Under the pieces are notes generated by a model. It saw only the letters and a list, made by a program, of their open reading frames with translations. It ran no database searches and was not told where the DNA came from. Both the position numbers and the translations under genes were made by a program. A DNA stretch of 64,000 bases from an uncultured Alphaproteobacteria bacterium (lineage in GTDB: Bacteria; Pseudomonadota; Alphaproteobacteria; CAAHEQ01; UBA3637), in NCBI GenBank assembly GCA_944392785.1, contig CALXXW010000013.1, forward strand, positions 118,201 through 182,200, read 5' to 3'. Shown here piece by piece: positions 26,646 through 38,900 of this stretch. Each line of letters begins with the position of its first letter. Position 1 is the stretch's first letter.

Positions 26646-29075
26646 CTATTTTACCACGATACTAATCAACTTTTTCGGAACAACAATTGTTTTCACGATA
26701 TGAAGGCCGTCTGTAAATTTTTTCACACCCTCCAATTCTAAGGCGGCTGCCACCAACTCTTCGTTCGATGCCGAGCTGGCAGCCGTCAACTGACCGCGCA
26801 ATTTACCATTAACCTGAACAGCAAAAACAAGCTCCGTTTTGACCAAAGCACTCTCGTCAACACAAGGCCATGCTTGACGGAAAATAGATTCTGTATGACC
26901 GAAAGATTCCCATAGTTCTTCACTTAAATGAGGGGCAAATGGCGCCAACAGGATGTTATACGTTTCTAAGCACTCCCTCAAGAAAGCCTTATTGACAGGT
27001 CCTTGCATGTATTTTGTTAAGGCATTCAAATACTCCATCATCCGTGCTAACGAGGTATTAAATTGAAATACTTCCATATCGCGTGTGATGGCTTTAATGG
27101 TTGTATGGCGCACAAAATTTAACTCTTTTTCGGCAGCCCCTTGTGTTTCATGTGCGCTTTCCAGAGAGTGATATTTTTCAAACATAGCCTCTATTCGCTT
27201 GACAAAACGAGCCATGGATTCAATACCGCTATCACTCCACGGACCACCGTCCGTATAGGAAAAAGCAAACTCTAAATACATCCTTAGGACATCCGACCCC
27301 ATTTTTTGAATATAAGGATCCGGCACAATCGTATTGCCTTTAGACTTACTCATTTTCTGACCATCAGGTCCTAAAATCATCCCTTGATGAACCAAGGAAC
27401 GGAAAGGCTCATCGATATCTAAATATCCCATATCACGTAAAGCCTTTGTGAAAAAGCGAGCATAAAGCAAATGCATCGTTGCATGTTCTTGCCCCCCGAC
27501 ATATTTATCCACGGGCAACATTTGATTAATTTTGTCTTTATCAAAAATAGCTTTATCATTTTTGTTATCCGGATACCGCAAAAAGTACCAAGATGAATCC
27601 ACAAACGTATCCATCGTATCCGGATCTCGTGTCGCAGCGGCACCACATTTAGGACATGTTGTCCGCATAAAAGCCTCAGAGCGCGCCAAAGGCGACTCCC
27701 CATCCGGACGAAATTCCACATCACGCGGTAATTTGACAGGCAAATCCTCCTCAGGAACCGCCACATTACCACAAACCGGACAATGGATAATCGGGATAGG
27801 TGCTCCCCAATACCGCTGACGCGAAATCAACCAATCACGTAAACGATACATGGTGGTCAATTTACCCTTTCCTTCTTTTTCAAGTTTTGCCACAATAGCC
27901 GGTATAGCCTCTTCGGTTGTCATACCTGAGAATTCGGCACTGTTAATCAGCCGACCATGCTCACAAAACGGTAGAGCCCTCTCCTGCCCGTCCCTATCTA
28001 CGATAACCCGAGAAACAGGCAGATGATACTGAACCGCAAAATCATAATCACGTTCATCATGGGCCGGCACCGCCATAACGAAGCCCGTTCCATAGCTGGC
28101 AATAACATAGTCCGCCACCCACACCGGAACTTTTCGACCATCTACAGGATTAATGGCATAAGAACCGGTAAACACTCCCGTCCGTTTACGTTCGGTGGAC
28201 ATACGATCAATTTCATTGACCTTGGCAGAATCCGCGACATAAGCTTCCACAGCCGCTTTCTGCTCTGGCGTTGTCAAAGCTGCAACGGCCTCATGCTCCG
28301 GAGCAATAACAACATAGGACAAACCGTATAAAGTATCGGCTCGCGTGGTAAAGGCTTGTAATTGCATCCCGTTATCAATATCAAAGGTAATTAAGGAGCC
28401 ATGAGACTTTCCAATCCAGTTCTTTTGAATCTTTTTTGTTTTTTCCGGCCAATCCAGCCCATCTATATCCTTGAGCAATTCATCTGCGTAATCGGTTATT
28501 TTAAAAAACCATTGCGTCATTTTCTTTTGAATGACTTCTGTTTTACAACGCTCACAACGACCGTCAATCACTTGTTCATTGGCTAAAACGGTTTGACAAC
28601 TGGGGCACCAATTGACGGGAGCTTCTTTTTGATAGGCCAATCCGCGCTCAAATAGCTTAATGAAGATCCACTGTGTCCATTTATAATAGGACTCATCACA
28701 CGTATTCAACGTGTACTCCCAGTTAAAACTGGCGCCCATTTTCTTCAACTGTTTTGTCATCATTTCGATATTAGCATACGTTGAATCTGCCGGATGAATA
28801 CCGCTTTTGATGGCATAGTTTTCTGCCGGCAATCCAAAGGCATCAAAACCTTGAGGATGGAATACATTATAGCCTTGCATCCTTTTAAAACGAGCAAATG
28901 TATCCGTGACACCATAGTTATACCAGTGTCCACAATGCAAACTGGCCGCAGAGGGATAAGAAAACATCTCAAGGCAATAATACTTCTTATCCAATTTTGT
29001 TTCATCAAAACGATAGAGGTTTTCTTCTTCCCACTTTTTCTGCCACTTTTCATCTGTTTTAACCGAATATGCCAT
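26646..29075 (-). CDS. leuS: Leucyl-tRNA synthetase
   Basis: Class I synthetase of 809 residues. The HIGH motif appears as HCGH ([13 protein letters not shown]), followed by the usual [17 protein letters not shown]; the CP1 editing domain holds the [18 protein letters not shown] signature and the KMSKS motif is intact ([12 protein letters not shown]). The HCGHWYNYG version differs from the common HVGHPLGY. Four cysteines around residues 155-180 and again near 430-480 look like zinc knuckles. I use the ATG at 29075, preceded by AAGGAG, not a TTG/GTG extension. Divergent from lon. Confidence 0.95.
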   Translation of the reverse strand: MAYSVKTDEKWQKKWEEENLYRFDETKLDKKYYCLEMFSYPSAASLHCGHWYNYGVTDTFARFKRMQGYNVFHPQGFDAFGLPAENYAIKSGIHPADSTYANIEMMTKQLKKMGASFNWEYTLNTCDESYYKWTQWIFIKLFERGLAYQKEAPVNWCPSCQTVLANEQVIDGRCERCKTEVIQKKMTQWFFKITDYADELLKDIDGLDWPEKTKKIQKNWIGKSHGSLITFDIDNGMQLQAFTTRADTLYGLSYVVIAPEHEAVAALTTPEQKAAVEAYVADSAKVNEIDRMSTERKRTGVFTGSYAINPVDGRKVPVWVADYVIASYGTGFVMAVPAHDERDYDFAVQYHLPVSRVIVDRDGQERALPFCEHGRLINSAEFSGMTTEEAIPAIVAKLEKEGKGKLTTMYRLRDWLISRQRYWGAPIPIIHCPVCGNVAVPEEDLPVKLPRDVEFRPDGESPLARSEAFMRTTCPKCGAAATRDPDTMDTFVDSSWYFLRYPDNKNDKAIFDKDKINQMLPVDKYVGGQEHATMHLLYARFFTKALRDMGYLDIDEPFRSLVHQGMILGPDGQKMSKSKGNTIVPDPYIQKMGSDVLRMYLEFAFSYTDGGPWSDSGIESMARFVKRIEAMFEKYHSLESAHETQGAAEKELNFVRHTTIKAITRDMEVFQFNTSLARMMEYLNALTKYMQGPVNKAFLRECLETYNILLAPFAPHLSEELWESFGHTESIFRQAWPCVDESALVKTELVFAVQVNGKLRGQLTAASSASNEELVAAALELEGVKKFTDGLHIVKTIVVPKKLISIVVK

Positions 29076-29190
29076 ATAAAAACTCCTTCTTTCAAACATA
29101 CGAATGGGTCGAGTGTATCGCCGAGCACCGAAAAAGTCAAGTATTTATCAAAAAAAAGAAGATATTCAACAAGAATATACCTAAATTCAA

Positions 29191-29219
29191 TTGACAAATG
29201 CATTGAACATACATATATA
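29191..29219 (+). promoter_or_regulatory. Consensus sigma-70 promoter of lon
   Basis: Perfect TTGACA, 17-base spacer, TATATA; the predicted transcript starts about 28 bases before the lon ATG. Confidence 0.7.
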
Positions 29220-29253
29220 TACACTTACTTTTAGACAACAGAAAGGGATTTGA

Positions 29254-31602
29254 ATGAGCGAACTCAATATAACAGACGGTGTTTTTCCGGTCTTACCACT
29301 GCGAGATATTGTTATTTTTCCGCATATTGTCGTGCCGCTATTCGTCGGGCGAGATAAATCCATTGCGGCTTTGGAAAAAGCCATGGCAGAAAATAAACCC
29401 ATCCTTTTGGTCGCTCAAACCGATGCGACAACAGATACCCCCTACACGGGCGATCTCTATCGTATGGGCACCTTGGCTAATGTTCTGCAATTATTAAAGC
29501 TTCCAGACGGAACTGTCAAAATTTTGGTTGAAGGTATAGCCCGTGCGCGTGTCCTTGATTGGACTCAGGGTGATGTCTTTTTCGAAGCTCATGCAGAAAT
29601 CATTCCCGAAAACAAAGGAGATGATACCAAAATAGAGGCGTTGATGCGCTCGGTCGATGAGCAATTTAAAACATATGTCCAAATGAATCGACATATGATG
29701 CCCGAGGTCTTGGCAGCCGTTGCGCAAATCAAAGAACCCGAACGTTTTGCGGATATTATTGCCACCCATCTGGGGGTTAAAATCGAAGAAAAACAAAAGT
29801 TGCTGGAAACAGTCGCTCTCAGCAAGCGCTTAGAGTTATTATTTAGCCTGATGGAAAAAGAGATTGATGTTCTGCAGGTTGAAAAGAAAATTCGTAAACG
29901 TGTCAAAAAACAAATGGAAAAAAGCCAACGTGAATACTATCTGAATGAACAGATGAAGGCTATTCAAAAAGAGCTGGGCGACTCTGAGGACGGTGGCGAA
30001 ATACAAGAGCTTGAGTCTAAAATTAAAAAGGCGCATATGTCTGAAGAAGCAACAGAAAAAGCTCTCAATGAATTGAAAAAATTACGCATGATGGGCCCCA
30101 TGTCTGCCGAAGCCGGAGTCATTCGCAATTATATTGACTGGCTACTCTCCTTACCTTGGAAGGAAAAAAAGCCCTTGCAAACCGACCTTATCAAAGCCAA
30201 AGAAATCTTGGATGAAGATCACTACGGATTAGAAAAAGTAAAAGAGCGTATCTTAGAATTCCTGGCCGTTCAAAATCGAACACAATCTTTAAAAGGCTCG
30301 ATTCTTTGTTTGGTCGGACCTCCGGGCGTGGGAAAAACCTCTTTGGGTGAGTCTATTGCGCGCGCTACGGGGCGTACTTTTATCCGAGCTTCTTTGGGCG
30401 GTATTCGGGATGAAGCCGAAATACGCGGGCATCGCCGGACATATATCGGCTCTATGCCCGGACGTATCATTCAAGGAATGAAAAAAGCAAAATCCATCAA
30501 CCCTCTCTTTTTACTGGATGAAATTGACAAGTTGGGAAATGACTACCGCGGTGATCCGGCCTCAGCTCTTTTAGAGGTTCTGGATCCGGCACAAAATAAA
30601 ACCTTCAATGATAACTATTTAGAGGTTGATTATGACCTGTCTCACGTCATGTTTATCACGACGGCCAACTCTTTGCATATGGCTCATCCGCTTCTCGATC
30701 GCATGGAAATTATTCAATTATCCGGTTATACGGAAAATGAAAAGGTTGAAATCGCCAAACGACACCTCATTCGTAAACAATTAGAAATGACCGGCTTGAA
30801 GCCCGAAGAGTTAAGTTTTACGGATGATGCTTTATTAAAACTCATTCGTCACTATACCTGGGAATCAGGTGTGCGTAATCTCTCTCGTGAAATTGCGAAT
30901 ATCGCTCGCAAGGTTCTGAAAGAGATACAGTTGGGTGAAATAACATCAGTTGTGATTACTCCTGAAAACCTCAAAAAATACGCCGGTATTGAAAAGCGTG
31001 ATTACGGAACGGCCGAAAAAGAGGATCAAATAGGCATGGCAACAGGTATGGCTTGGACAGAATTGGGAGGAGAACTCTTGTCCGTTGAAGTTGTCACGAT
31101 GCCGGGGAAAGGTGCGACCATCATCACGGGTCAATTAGGAGATGTGATGAAAGAGTCTGTTGAGGCCGCACGCTCTTTCATCAGAGCCAATCACACACAC
31201 TTTGGCATTCCGGCCAAGGTCTTTGAAACCCATGATATTCATGTCCATGTTCCGGAGGGAGCCACTCCAAAAGAGGGACCCTCGGCTGGTATAGCCATGG
31301 TTATGGCTCTTATTTCGGCTTTGACGGGAATTGCCGTCCGCAAAGATGTTGCCATGACCGGTGAAATTACTTTGCGTGGACATGTTTTGCCTATCGGAGG
31401 GTTAAAAGAAAAACTGTTAGCGGCAGCACGTGGTGGTATCAAAACTGTTTTAATTCCGGAAAAGAATAGAAAAGATTTAGAGGAAATTCCCCAAAATATC
31501 ACCGAAAAACTAGAAATCATTCCGATTGCAAAGGCGGAAGAAGCCTTTAAAATAGCTCTGGTGAAGACATTAAAACCGCTGCAAAAAGACGAATCGGTAT
31601 AA
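29254..31602 (+). CDS. lon: ATP-dependent protease Lon
   Basis: Hexameric AAA+ serine protease (782 residues) that degrades misfolded and regulatory proteins. N-terminal substrate domain beginning VFPVLPLRDIVIFPHIVVPL; a coiled coil near 190-260; Walker A GPPGVGKTS near 355; Walker B FLLDEIDKL near 420; proteolytic Ser677 in EGPSAGIAM with the partner Lys at about 718-720 in GGLKEKLLAA. All catalytic residues are intact and the length is typical. ATG preceded by AAAGGGA. It is followed by HU, a neighbourhood conserved in many proteobacteria. Confidence 0.97.
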   Translation: MSELNITDGVFPVLPLRDIVIFPHIVVPLFVGRDKSIAALEKAMAENKPILLVAQTDATTDTPYTGDLYRMGTLANVLQLLKLPDGTVKILVEGIARARVLDWTQGDVFFEAHAEIIPENKGDDTKIEALMRSVDEQFKTYVQMNRHMMPEVLAAVAQIKEPERFADIIATHLGVKIEEKQKLLETVALSKRLELLFSLMEKEIDVLQVEKKIRKRVKKQMEKSQREYYLNEQMKAIQKELGDSEDGGEIQELESKIKKAHMSEEATEKALNELKKLRMMGPMSAEAGVIRNYIDWLLSLPWKEKKPLQTDLIKAKEILDEDHYGLEKVKERILEFLAVQNRTQSLKGSILCLVGPPGVGKTSLGESIARATGRTFIRASLGGIRDEAEIRGHRRTYIGSMPGRIIQGMKKAKSINPLFLLDEIDKLGNDYRGDPASALLEVLDPAQNKTFNDNYLEVDYDLSHVMFITTANSLHMAHPLLDRMEIIQLSGYTENEKVEIAKRHLIRKQLEMTGLKPEELSFTDDALLKLIRHYTWESGVRNLSREIANIARKVLKEIQLGEITSVVITPENLKKYAGIEKRDYGTAEKEDQIGMATGMAWTELGGELLSVEVVTMPGKGATIITGQLGDVMKESVEAARSFIRANHTHFGIPAKVFETHDIHVHVPEGATPKEGPSAGIAMVMALISALTGIAVRKDVAMTGEITLRGHVLPIGGLKEKLLAAARGGIKTVLIPEKNRKDLEEIPQNITEKLEIIPIAKAEEAFKIALVKTLKPLQKDESV

Positions 31603-31622
31603 AAAAGCGTCGAATCGCTAAA

Positions 31623-31662
31623 AAAAAGCCTTGTTTTATGCAAAAAAAGCAAGGCTTTTTGG
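31623..31662 (+). terminator. Terminator of lon
   Basis: AAAAAGCCTTG/CAAGGCTTTTT stem with an AT-rich loop, ending in a T-run. Confidence 0.7.
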
Positions 31663-31767
31663 GGCTTTTCGGCAATACACATAGCATCTTATTCTGAGTA
31701 TTTTTCGCATTTTTGAGATTTTTTAGCTAAAAAATGCATTTTTTTCACATTTTTTTGTAAAAGTTTG

Positions 31768-31796
31768 TTGACAATGCCAAAAAATAGAGCTTAGAC
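31768..31796 (+). promoter_or_regulatory. Promoter of the HU gene
   Basis: TTGACA, 17-base spacer, TTAGAC; leader of about 60 bases ending in AAGGAG. Confidence 0.6.
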
Positions 31797-31862
31797 TACA
31801 ACTAGCGGGGAAAAGCCTTGCTGTATATAAATGTTAATAAAACAAATTAAGGAGTCTTTATT

Positions 31863-32138
31863 ATGAACAAACAAGAATTGATTGATGCCGTTGCCGCAAA
31901 AGCCGGTGCTACAAAAGCCGCCACAACAATCGTGTTGGATTCTTTTGTCGAAGTCGTCGGTAAAGCATTGAAAAAAGGCGATGAAATCCGTCTGACAAAT
32001 TTTGGAACATTCTCTGTTTCAAAACGTTCGGCTACAACAGGGCGCAATCCGCGCACAGGCGCTAAAATTAAAATTCCGGCTTCCAAACAACCTAAATTCC
32101 GTGCCGGAAAGGGTTTAAAGGATATCGTCAACAAATAA
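31863..32138 (+). CDS. hup: Nucleoid protein HU
   Basis: DNA-bending nucleoid protein, 91 residues, full length. [15 protein letters not shown] start, the conserved [19 protein letters not shown] arm region and the [15 protein letters not shown] end are those of HU rather than IHF. Own promoter and terminator, and a strong AAGGAG. Usual neighbour of lon. Confidence 0.95.
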   Translation: MNKQELIDAVAAKAGATKAATTIVLDSFVEVVGKALKKGDEIRLTNFGTFSVSKRSATTGRNPRTGAKIKIPASKQPKFRAGKGLKDIVNK

Positions 32139-32157
32139 TAGGCGGACCTTTTATCTG

Positions 32158-32186
32158 AAAATCACCGGTATTTGCCGGTGATTTTT
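32158..32186 (+). terminator. Terminator of the HU gene
   Basis: AATCACCGG/CCGGTGATT stem with a six-base loop followed by T-run (ATTTTT). Confidence 0.85.
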
Positions 32187-32386
32187 CATACGCACGTTGA
32201 TGACAACACTTTCCGCTTGTGGTTTGTTGTATACCTTTTTCCCATATCATGCTGTATTGACCCAAACAATACAAGTCATTCATAGACTCTTCGTCCTCAC
32301 ATTTTAACAACCTTATTCAACGACAAGCCGCTTTTAACCCATATCGACATCGGCACAACGGATATTTAAGACATGCGAAAAGATAC

Positions 32387-32415
32387 TTGCATCTCTGTCA
32401 AAAAAAAGGTATAAT
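32387..32415 (+). promoter_or_regulatory. uvrA: Sigma-70 promoter of uvrA
   Basis: TTGCAT, 17-base spacer, perfect TATAAT. Predicted transcript start near 32422, just before the LexA-type box. The gap 32187-32386 shows nothing else. Confidence 0.7.
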
Positions 32416-32433
32416 AATGCCATATCAAAACAG

Positions 32434-32448
32434 GAACAAAAGGCGAAC
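32434..32448 (+). promoter_or_regulatory. Alphaproteobacterial-type LexA (SOS) box in the uvrA leader
   Basis: GAAC-AAAAGGC-GAAC, the complement of the GTTC-N7-GTTC direct repeat used by alphaproteobacterial LexA. It lies between the predicted transcript start and the uvrA ATG, overlapping the ribosome-binding region, a position where a repressor would block expression. Confidence 0.65.
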
Positions 32449-32450
32449 AT

Positions 32451-35252
32451 ATGCAAAATTATATCAAAATTCGTGGTGCACGAGAGCACAATTTAAAAAA
32501 CATAGATGTTGATATTCCTCGAGACAAGCTGGTTGTTATCACCGGACTATCCGGCTCGGGAAAATCTTCCCTGGCGTTTGATACAATCTATGCCGAAGGA
32601 CAAAGACGTTATGTCGAAAGCCTTTCTGCCTACGCACGACAATTTTTAGACCTCATGAAAAAACCGGATGTTGATTTAATAGAAGGATTATCACCGGCAA
32701 TATCCATTGAACAAAAAACAACCTCTAAAAATCCACGCTCGACCGTTGGAACGGTGACGGAAGTTTATGACTATATGCGCCTTTTATGGGCTCGCGTCGG
32801 TGTTCCCTATTCACCGGCAACCGGTTTGCCCATTGAAATGCAGACTGTCAGCCAGATGGTTGATATCGTGATGCAAATGCCCTTTGACACAAAATTAATG
32901 ATTGAAGCACCCGTCATCCGTGCTCGTAAAGGTGAATACAACAAAGAATTACTTGATTGGCAGAAAAAAGGATTTACTCGCGTCAAAATTGACGGATCAA
33001 TTTATGAAATCGGAGAGACACCCTCTCTGGATAAAAACAAAAAGCATGATATTTCCGTCATTGTTGACCGTGTTATTGTCAAAGAAGGTATTGAAAGTCG
33101 ACTGGCAGAATCATTGGAAAAGGCTCTTAATTTGACAAATGGTCTTGCCGTGGCGGAAGATTTAACCCATGGGACCGAACGACTTTTTTCTTCGCAGTTT
33201 GCATGTCCGGTTTCGGGATTTACAATTGCGGATTTAGAGCCTCGGCTTTTCTCGTTTAACAGTCCTCAGGGAGCCTGTCCAATCTGTTCCGGCCTTGGCT
33301 TTCGCCAATATGTGGACCCCGAGCTTATCATTCCCGACAAAAGGAAAAGCATTCGCCAGGGAGCTATTGCGCCTTGGAGTCATAGAGAGGAGATATTTCA
33401 ATGGTATGCTTCGGCACTTCGATCACTTTTAAAAGCCCTTGGCCCTTCTTTGGATCTGGATATACCCTGGAATCAACTGTCTCCCAAAATACAACAGGCC
33501 ATTCTCTATGGCTATCACACAAGCAAAATCGATTTTGAAGGGGTTATTCCCAACATGGAGCGGCGTTATTTGGAAACTGAGTCCGAATGGATGCGTGAAG
33601 AAATTGGGAAATATCAAACGACATCGCCTTGTGAGGGTTGTCATGGGGCGCGCTTAAAACCGGAAGCTTTAGCCGTTAAAATCGGAGGGAAAAATATTTC
33701 CGAGGCTACACATACCTCTATAAAGGAAGCTCTGCATTGGTTTTCCTTGCTCAGTGACACGTTTTCACTTCAAAAAAAAGAAATTGCTGCGCGCATTTTA
33801 AAAGAAATCATTGAACGTTTAACTTTTTTAAATAATGTCGGATTGGGTTATCTGGCATTGGATCGGATGAGTGGAACTCTCTCGGGGGGTGAGGCTCAAC
33901 GCATTCGTCTGGCCAGCCAAATCGGATCCGGTTTGACCGGTGTCTTATACGTATTGGATGAGCCCTCCATTGGCTTGCATCAGCGTGATAATGATAAGCT
34001 TTTAGAGACATTGTTTCGTTTACGTGATTTAGGTAATACGGTTATAGTTGTGGAACATGATGAAGATACCATTCGTTCCGCTGATTACGTCTTTGATATC
34101 GGACCGGAAGCCGGACGACACGGCGGACATTTGGTGGCACAGGGAACACCGGCGGAAATCATCGCCAACCCCATTTCAACAACCGGTCAATTTTTATCCG
34201 GTATGCGGCGTATTCAGGTGCCACAGAAACGACGCGCAGGGAATGGACACTCTATCACCATCGAAGGAGCAACAACCAACAACCTAAAAAATATAGATGT
34301 CAGTATTCCGTTAGGGACTTTTACATGTGTCACGGGAGTTTCCGGCGGGGGAAAATCTTCTCTGGTGATTGAAACGCTTTATAAGGGGCTCAATCAGCTT
34401 ATCAACAAATCACACGAGCCAGCCGGCCACTTTAAACGCATCCGCGGCATGGGCTTTATTGACAAAATTATTGATATTGATCAAAGCCCGATCGGACGAA
34501 CACCTCGTTCTAATCCGGCAACATATACGGGAATTTTTACACATATTCGTGACTGGTTTTCGGAACTACCGGAAGCTTTGATGCGCGGCTATAAGCCGGG
34601 ACGATTTTCATTCAATGTAAAAGGCGGACGCTGTGAGGCTTGCGGTGGTGACGGCGTTTTAAAAATCGAAATGCACTTTTTACCGGATGTTTATGTGCAA
34701 TGTGATACCTGCAAAGGTAAACGCTACAATCGCGAAACATTAGAAGTACAATATCGTGGAAAATCGATTGCAGATGTATTGGAAATGACCGTAGATGAGG
34801 CCGCTGAGTTCTTTCAAAATATACCTGCCATTCATGATAAGTGCGCTTTATTACAACGTGTCGGGTTAGGATATATTTCTTTGGGACAATCTGCCGTGAC
34901 ACTTTCCGGCGGTGAGGCTCAACGAATTAAGCTTTCTAAAGAACTGGCTCGCCGAAGCACGGGGAAAACACTCTATATTCTTGATGAACCCACGACCGGT
35001 CTTCATTTTGCCGATATTCAGAAGTTATTAGAAGTGCTTCATACGTTGGTCGATCAAGGCAATACCGTCGTTGTCATTGAGCATAATTTGGATGTTATCA
35101 AAACAGCCGACTATATTATCGACATGGGTCCCGAAGGCGGAGATGGCGGTGGACAGATTGTTGTCACAGGGACGCCCGAACAAGTGGCCGAGTGCCCAAC
35201 CAGCTATACGGGACTCTATCTAAAGCGTGTACTCAACAAAGATAAAACCTGA
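32451..35252 (+). CDS. uvrA: UvrABC excinuclease subunit A
   Basis: DNA damage recognition ATPase of nucleotide-excision repair (933 residues). Two ABC modules: Walker [10 protein letters not shown] near residue 33 and GVSGGGKSS near 632; two signature regions [13 protein letters not shown] and [13 protein letters not shown]; Walker [13 protein letters not shown] and [12 protein letters not shown]; zinc modules CPVC-less first finger region CPVSGF...CPICSGLG and CEACGGDG...CDTCKG. All parts are intact. Its leader carries a LexA-type box, so it is probably SOS-induced. Confidence 0.97.
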   Translation: MQNYIKIRGAREHNLKNIDVDIPRDKLVVITGLSGSGKSSLAFDTIYAEGQRRYVESLSAYARQFLDLMKKPDVDLIEGLSPAISIEQKTTSKNPRSTVGTVTEVYDYMRLLWARVGVPYSPATGLPIEMQTVSQMVDIVMQMPFDTKLMIEAPVIRARKGEYNKELLDWQKKGFTRVKIDGSIYEIGETPSLDKNKKHDISVIVDRVIVKEGIESRLAESLEKALNLTNGLAVAEDLTHGTERLFSSQFACPVSGFTIADLEPRLFSFNSPQGACPICSGLGFRQYVDPELIIPDKRKSIRQGAIAPWSHREEIFQWYASALRSLLKALGPSLDLDIPWNQLSPKIQQAILYGYHTSKIDFEGVIPNMERRYLETESEWMREEIGKYQTTSPCEGCHGARLKPEALAVKIGGKNISEATHTSIKEALHWFSLLSDTFSLQKKEIAARILKEIIERLTFLNNVGLGYLALDRMSGTLSGGEAQRIRLASQIGSGLTGVLYVLDEPSIGLHQRDNDKLLETLFRLRDLGNTVIVVEHDEDTIRSADYVFDIGPEAGRHGGHLVAQGTPAEIIANPISTTGQFLSGMRRIQVPQKRRAGNGHSITIEGATTNNLKNIDVSIPLGTFTCVTGVSGGGKSSLVIETLYKGLNQLINKSHEPAGHFKRIRGMGFIDKIIDIDQSPIGRTPRSNPATYTGIFTHIRDWFSELPEALMRGYKPGRFSFNVKGGRCEACGGDGVLKIEMHFLPDVYVQCDTCKGKRYNRETLEVQYRGKSIADVLEMTVDEAAEFFQNIPAIHDKCALLQRVGLGYISLGQSAVTLSGGEAQRIKLSKELARRSTGKTLYILDEPTTGLHFADIQKLLEVLHTLVDQGNTVVVIEHNLDVIKTADYIIDMGPEGGDGGGQIVVTGTPEQVAECPTSYTGLYLKRVLNKDKT

Positions 35253-35295
35253 TACAACCGGTTCTATCCCTATCTGATTCCGGATTCAGAAGTGT

Positions 35296-35901
35296 TCAAT
35301 CTTTTGAATGAGCTTGAGACCATTCGGATTTCAACTTAGACCAGAGATTAGTATCTCTCCACTTGTGCTGATCGGGAAGCCAAGTATCTTGGCGCAATAC
35401 ACCCTCTAACCGATAACCGGATCGTTTTGCCACACCGACAGAGGGTAAATTACGGGTATCATTGCGAATAACAATGCGATTCAGTCCAAGCTCAAAAGCT
35501 TTACTCTCCAAAACAGACACCGCCTCTGTCATATAGCCAAAACCGGTTGCCTTTTGAGACAACCAATACCCTATTTCCCCGCTTTTATGCTCCATATCTA
35601 CGTGCATAATATCCACGCTACCCAATAATTGTTGAGTTTCTTTATGACGAATCAGATAGGGAAACGCAACGCCTTCCTTCCATTTTTTAGAAACGTAATC
35701 ATATAAGTAATGGACAAGCTCATCCTCCGCAGAATGCGTCGAATCAACCCAGGGCAGCCAAGGACGCAAAAAATCACGGGAAGCATCAACTTCAGCATAA
35801 ATCTCTGCGGCCAAATCCATACTGATCGGTTCAGGACGCATTAAAACAATACGCTTACCTTCAAGCTTGTTAGGAAATATAAGGGATTGTGTCTGACTCA
35901 T
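35296..35901 (-). CDS. GNAT acetyltransferase (RimJ/RimL-like)
   Basis: 201 residues of the RimJ/L branch of GNAT enzymes, which acetylate protein N-termini or small amines: KRIVLMRPEP start, SGEIGYWLSQKATGFGYMTEA (the acetyl-CoA loop region) near 130 and GLNRIVIRNDTRNLPSVGVAKRSGY, typical of the family. The substrate is unknown. Its ATG overlaps the nifJ stop (ATGA), so it is translationally coupled to pyruvate:ferredoxin oxidoreductase, an unusual partnership. Confidence 0.85.
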   Translation of the reverse strand: MSQTQSLIFPNKLEGKRIVLMRPEPISMDLAAEIYAEVDASRDFLRPWLPWVDSTHSAEDELVHYLYDYVSKKWKEGVAFPYLIRHKETQQLLGSVDIMHVDMEHKSGEIGYWLSQKATGFGYMTEAVSVLESKAFELGLNRIVIRNDTRNLPSVGVAKRSGYRLEGVLRQDTWLPDQHKWRDTNLWSKLKSEWSQAHSKD

Positions 35902-38900
35902 GTATTTTCCTCCGCTAATTTAAGATACAAACGCCAACGACTATCGATGCGCTTTTGCGCCCGTTGAACTAACTCTTCATAATGTGCCGGATCTTGTTGC
36001 TTTACAAACTTAAAGCGTGTTTCCACAGACATCATCTCAGAGATAGGCTTGCTGGGACGACTATCCAGTTGAAACGGATTCAAGCCCTCTGCCGAGCGAC
36101 GAGGATCAAAGCGATACAATGGCCATAAACCAGTTTCAACCGCTAATTTTTGATGCTCTAATCCCAAATGACCAATATCATAGCCATGCGCAATACAGTG
36201 GCTGTAAGCGATAATCAACGACGGACCATTAAAACTTTCCGCTTCGTGCATGACCTGTAAAGCATGCTGATCTTTAGCTCCCAAAGAAATACTGGCAACA
36301 TAAACTTGCCCCGAAGACATGGCTATTGCCCCCAAATCCTTACGGGCCAATTCATTACCGGAAACAGCAAATTTAGCCGATGCCCCCAGAGGCGTTGCCT
36401 TAGAGCGTTGCCCTCCCGTATTCGAGTACACCTCGGTATCCAGCACCAAGATATTCACATTTTTACCCGAATACAAAACATGATCCAACCCACCATATCC
36501 GATATCATAAGCCCAACCGTCACCACCGAATATCCAAACGGATTTCCGTGTCAAAACATCTGCGATTTTAAGCAGTTGCTGCGGCTTGTCTCCGGATAGT
36601 GTCTGAAGTTTCTGCTTCAATACTGCCACTTGCTCTCGCTGTAAAGCTAATCCTGCCTCGGTTGTTTGATCGGTATTCAATAGCGCTGTTGCCAATTCTA
36701 AACCTATTTGATCTTTTAGTTCATCAACCAGCTGTACCGCAAATTGTATTTGAGAATCCAAGCTTGTCCGCATACCCAATCCAAACTCTGCATTATCCTC
36801 GAACAGAGAGTTCGCCCAGGCCGGACCACGTCCCTCCTCATTCTGAGCATAAGGTGTTGTCGGTAAATTACCGCCATAAATTGACGAACACCCCGTGGCA
36901 TTAGCAACTAACAAACGGTCACCGAATAATTGCGTCACCATCTTGATATAAGGCGTCTCTCCGCAACCGGCACAAGCTCCTGAAAATTCAAACAGAGGAC
37001 GCAATAACGACAATCCTTTGATTTGCTTTGTCGCAATCCGTGTTCGATCCATATCCGGTAGTTTCATGAAGAAATCAAAATTTGCCTTTTCTGTTTCCAA
37101 CTGCGTTTCAATCGGGTGCATTTCAAGTGCTTTTTTGATAGGCTCTGTCCGTGATTTAGCCGGACAAACCTGCGTACAAAGAGAACATCCCGTACAATCC
37201 TCTGGTGCCACTTGAACAACGTATTTCAGCCCCTTAAAATCTGGAGCCTTATAGTCAACAGATTTGAACCCTGTCGGAGCATCTGCCAGCTTTTTCGGAT
37301 CAAAAACCTTCGCTCGAATAGCCGCATGCGGACACACGGAAACACACTTACCACATTGAATACACAGCGCAGGGTCCCAACATGGTATTTCGGTCGCTAT
37401 TCGACGTTTTTCATATTTAGCCGTATCAGTCGGCCAAGCTCCGTCTGACGTCCAGCGAACAGAACTGACCGGTAATTGATCCCCGCGACCTTCAATCAAT
37501 GCTCCGGTAATGTCCTGAAGCAACTTCGGTGCGGTTTGGGGAATCCCCGGTTGTCGCCGATAAACAGAGTCTGCGGCACCTAACGGTATCTTGTGTAAAT
37601 AGGCCAAAGCCGTATCAACCGCTTTCATGTTTGCCGATACAATCTCCTCGCCTTTACGAGCGTATGTTTTTTGAATAGAGGCTTTGATTTTTGTAATAGC
37701 CTCCTCTTTTGGCAAAACTCCTGAAATCGCAAAAAAGCACGTTTGCATAATCGTGTTAATACGGCGTCCCATTCCTGTGATTTCGGCTACTTTAACAGCA
37801 TCAATGGCATAGAATTGGATGTGTTTTTCCAACATTTCTTGCTGCACTTCTTGAGGTAAAGAAGCCCACACATTTTCCGGTTTCTCTGGTGAATTCAATA
37901 GGAAAACAGCTTCTGGTCCGGCATAAGATAGAATATCTGTTTTAAATAAAAACGGTGCATGATGACAGGCAACAAACCCCGCCGAGGAAATCAAATACGG
38001 TGCATGTATCGGCTTTTTTGAAAAACGCAAGTGAGATGTTGTCATGGCTCCTGATTTTTTGGAGTCATAAACAAAATAAGCCTGCCCATAGTAATCTCCC
38101 TCTGTGGCAATAATTTTAATCGAATTTTTATTCGCACCAACCGTCCCGTCAGACCCCAAACCAAAAAACAAGCATCGCGACACATCATCTCCGCCAATAC
38201 GGAAAGTAGGATCATAGGATAAGGATGTTTTATTCAAATCATCATCAATCCCTATCGTAAAATGATTCTGTGTTTGATTTTCAAGAACAGCTTTGGCCAT
38301 AGCCGGTGTAAATTCTTTAGATGATAACCCATAACGTCCGCCTAAAATTTTAGGCATGACACCTCCTACACTGGCTATCGTCTCCGCCATGGTCGAAACC
38401 ACATCCAAATACAGCGGTTCACCAACCGAACCGGCCTCTTTCGTCCGATCCAGGACCGTCACTCGTTTGACCGTTGACGGTAAAGCTGACACAAAAGCCT
38501 CTTTGGGGAAAGGACGATAAAGATGGACCGCCAAAACACCGTATTTCCCCCCTTGCTGATTAAGAACTTTTACTGTTTCAATCAACGTTTCAATCGCCGA
38601 GCCCATAGCCACGACAACATGCTCAGCATCTACAGCCCCATGGTACTCTACCAAGTGATATTCTCTCCCCGTGACCTCTTTAAAGCGCTGCATAGCTGCT
38701 TCGACATGTGTTGGACAAGCTTGATAATACGGATTAGCTGCTTCTTTAACTTGAAAGAAAATATCCGGATTCTGAGCCGTTCCGCGTATTTTCGGCATAT
38801 CCGGCGTCAAAGCATTCGTTCGCGCAAAATCAATCGGAATATCACGCATCAAATCTGTTAATTCTGCATCTGAAAGAACGTCAATTTTGCTAATTTCGTG

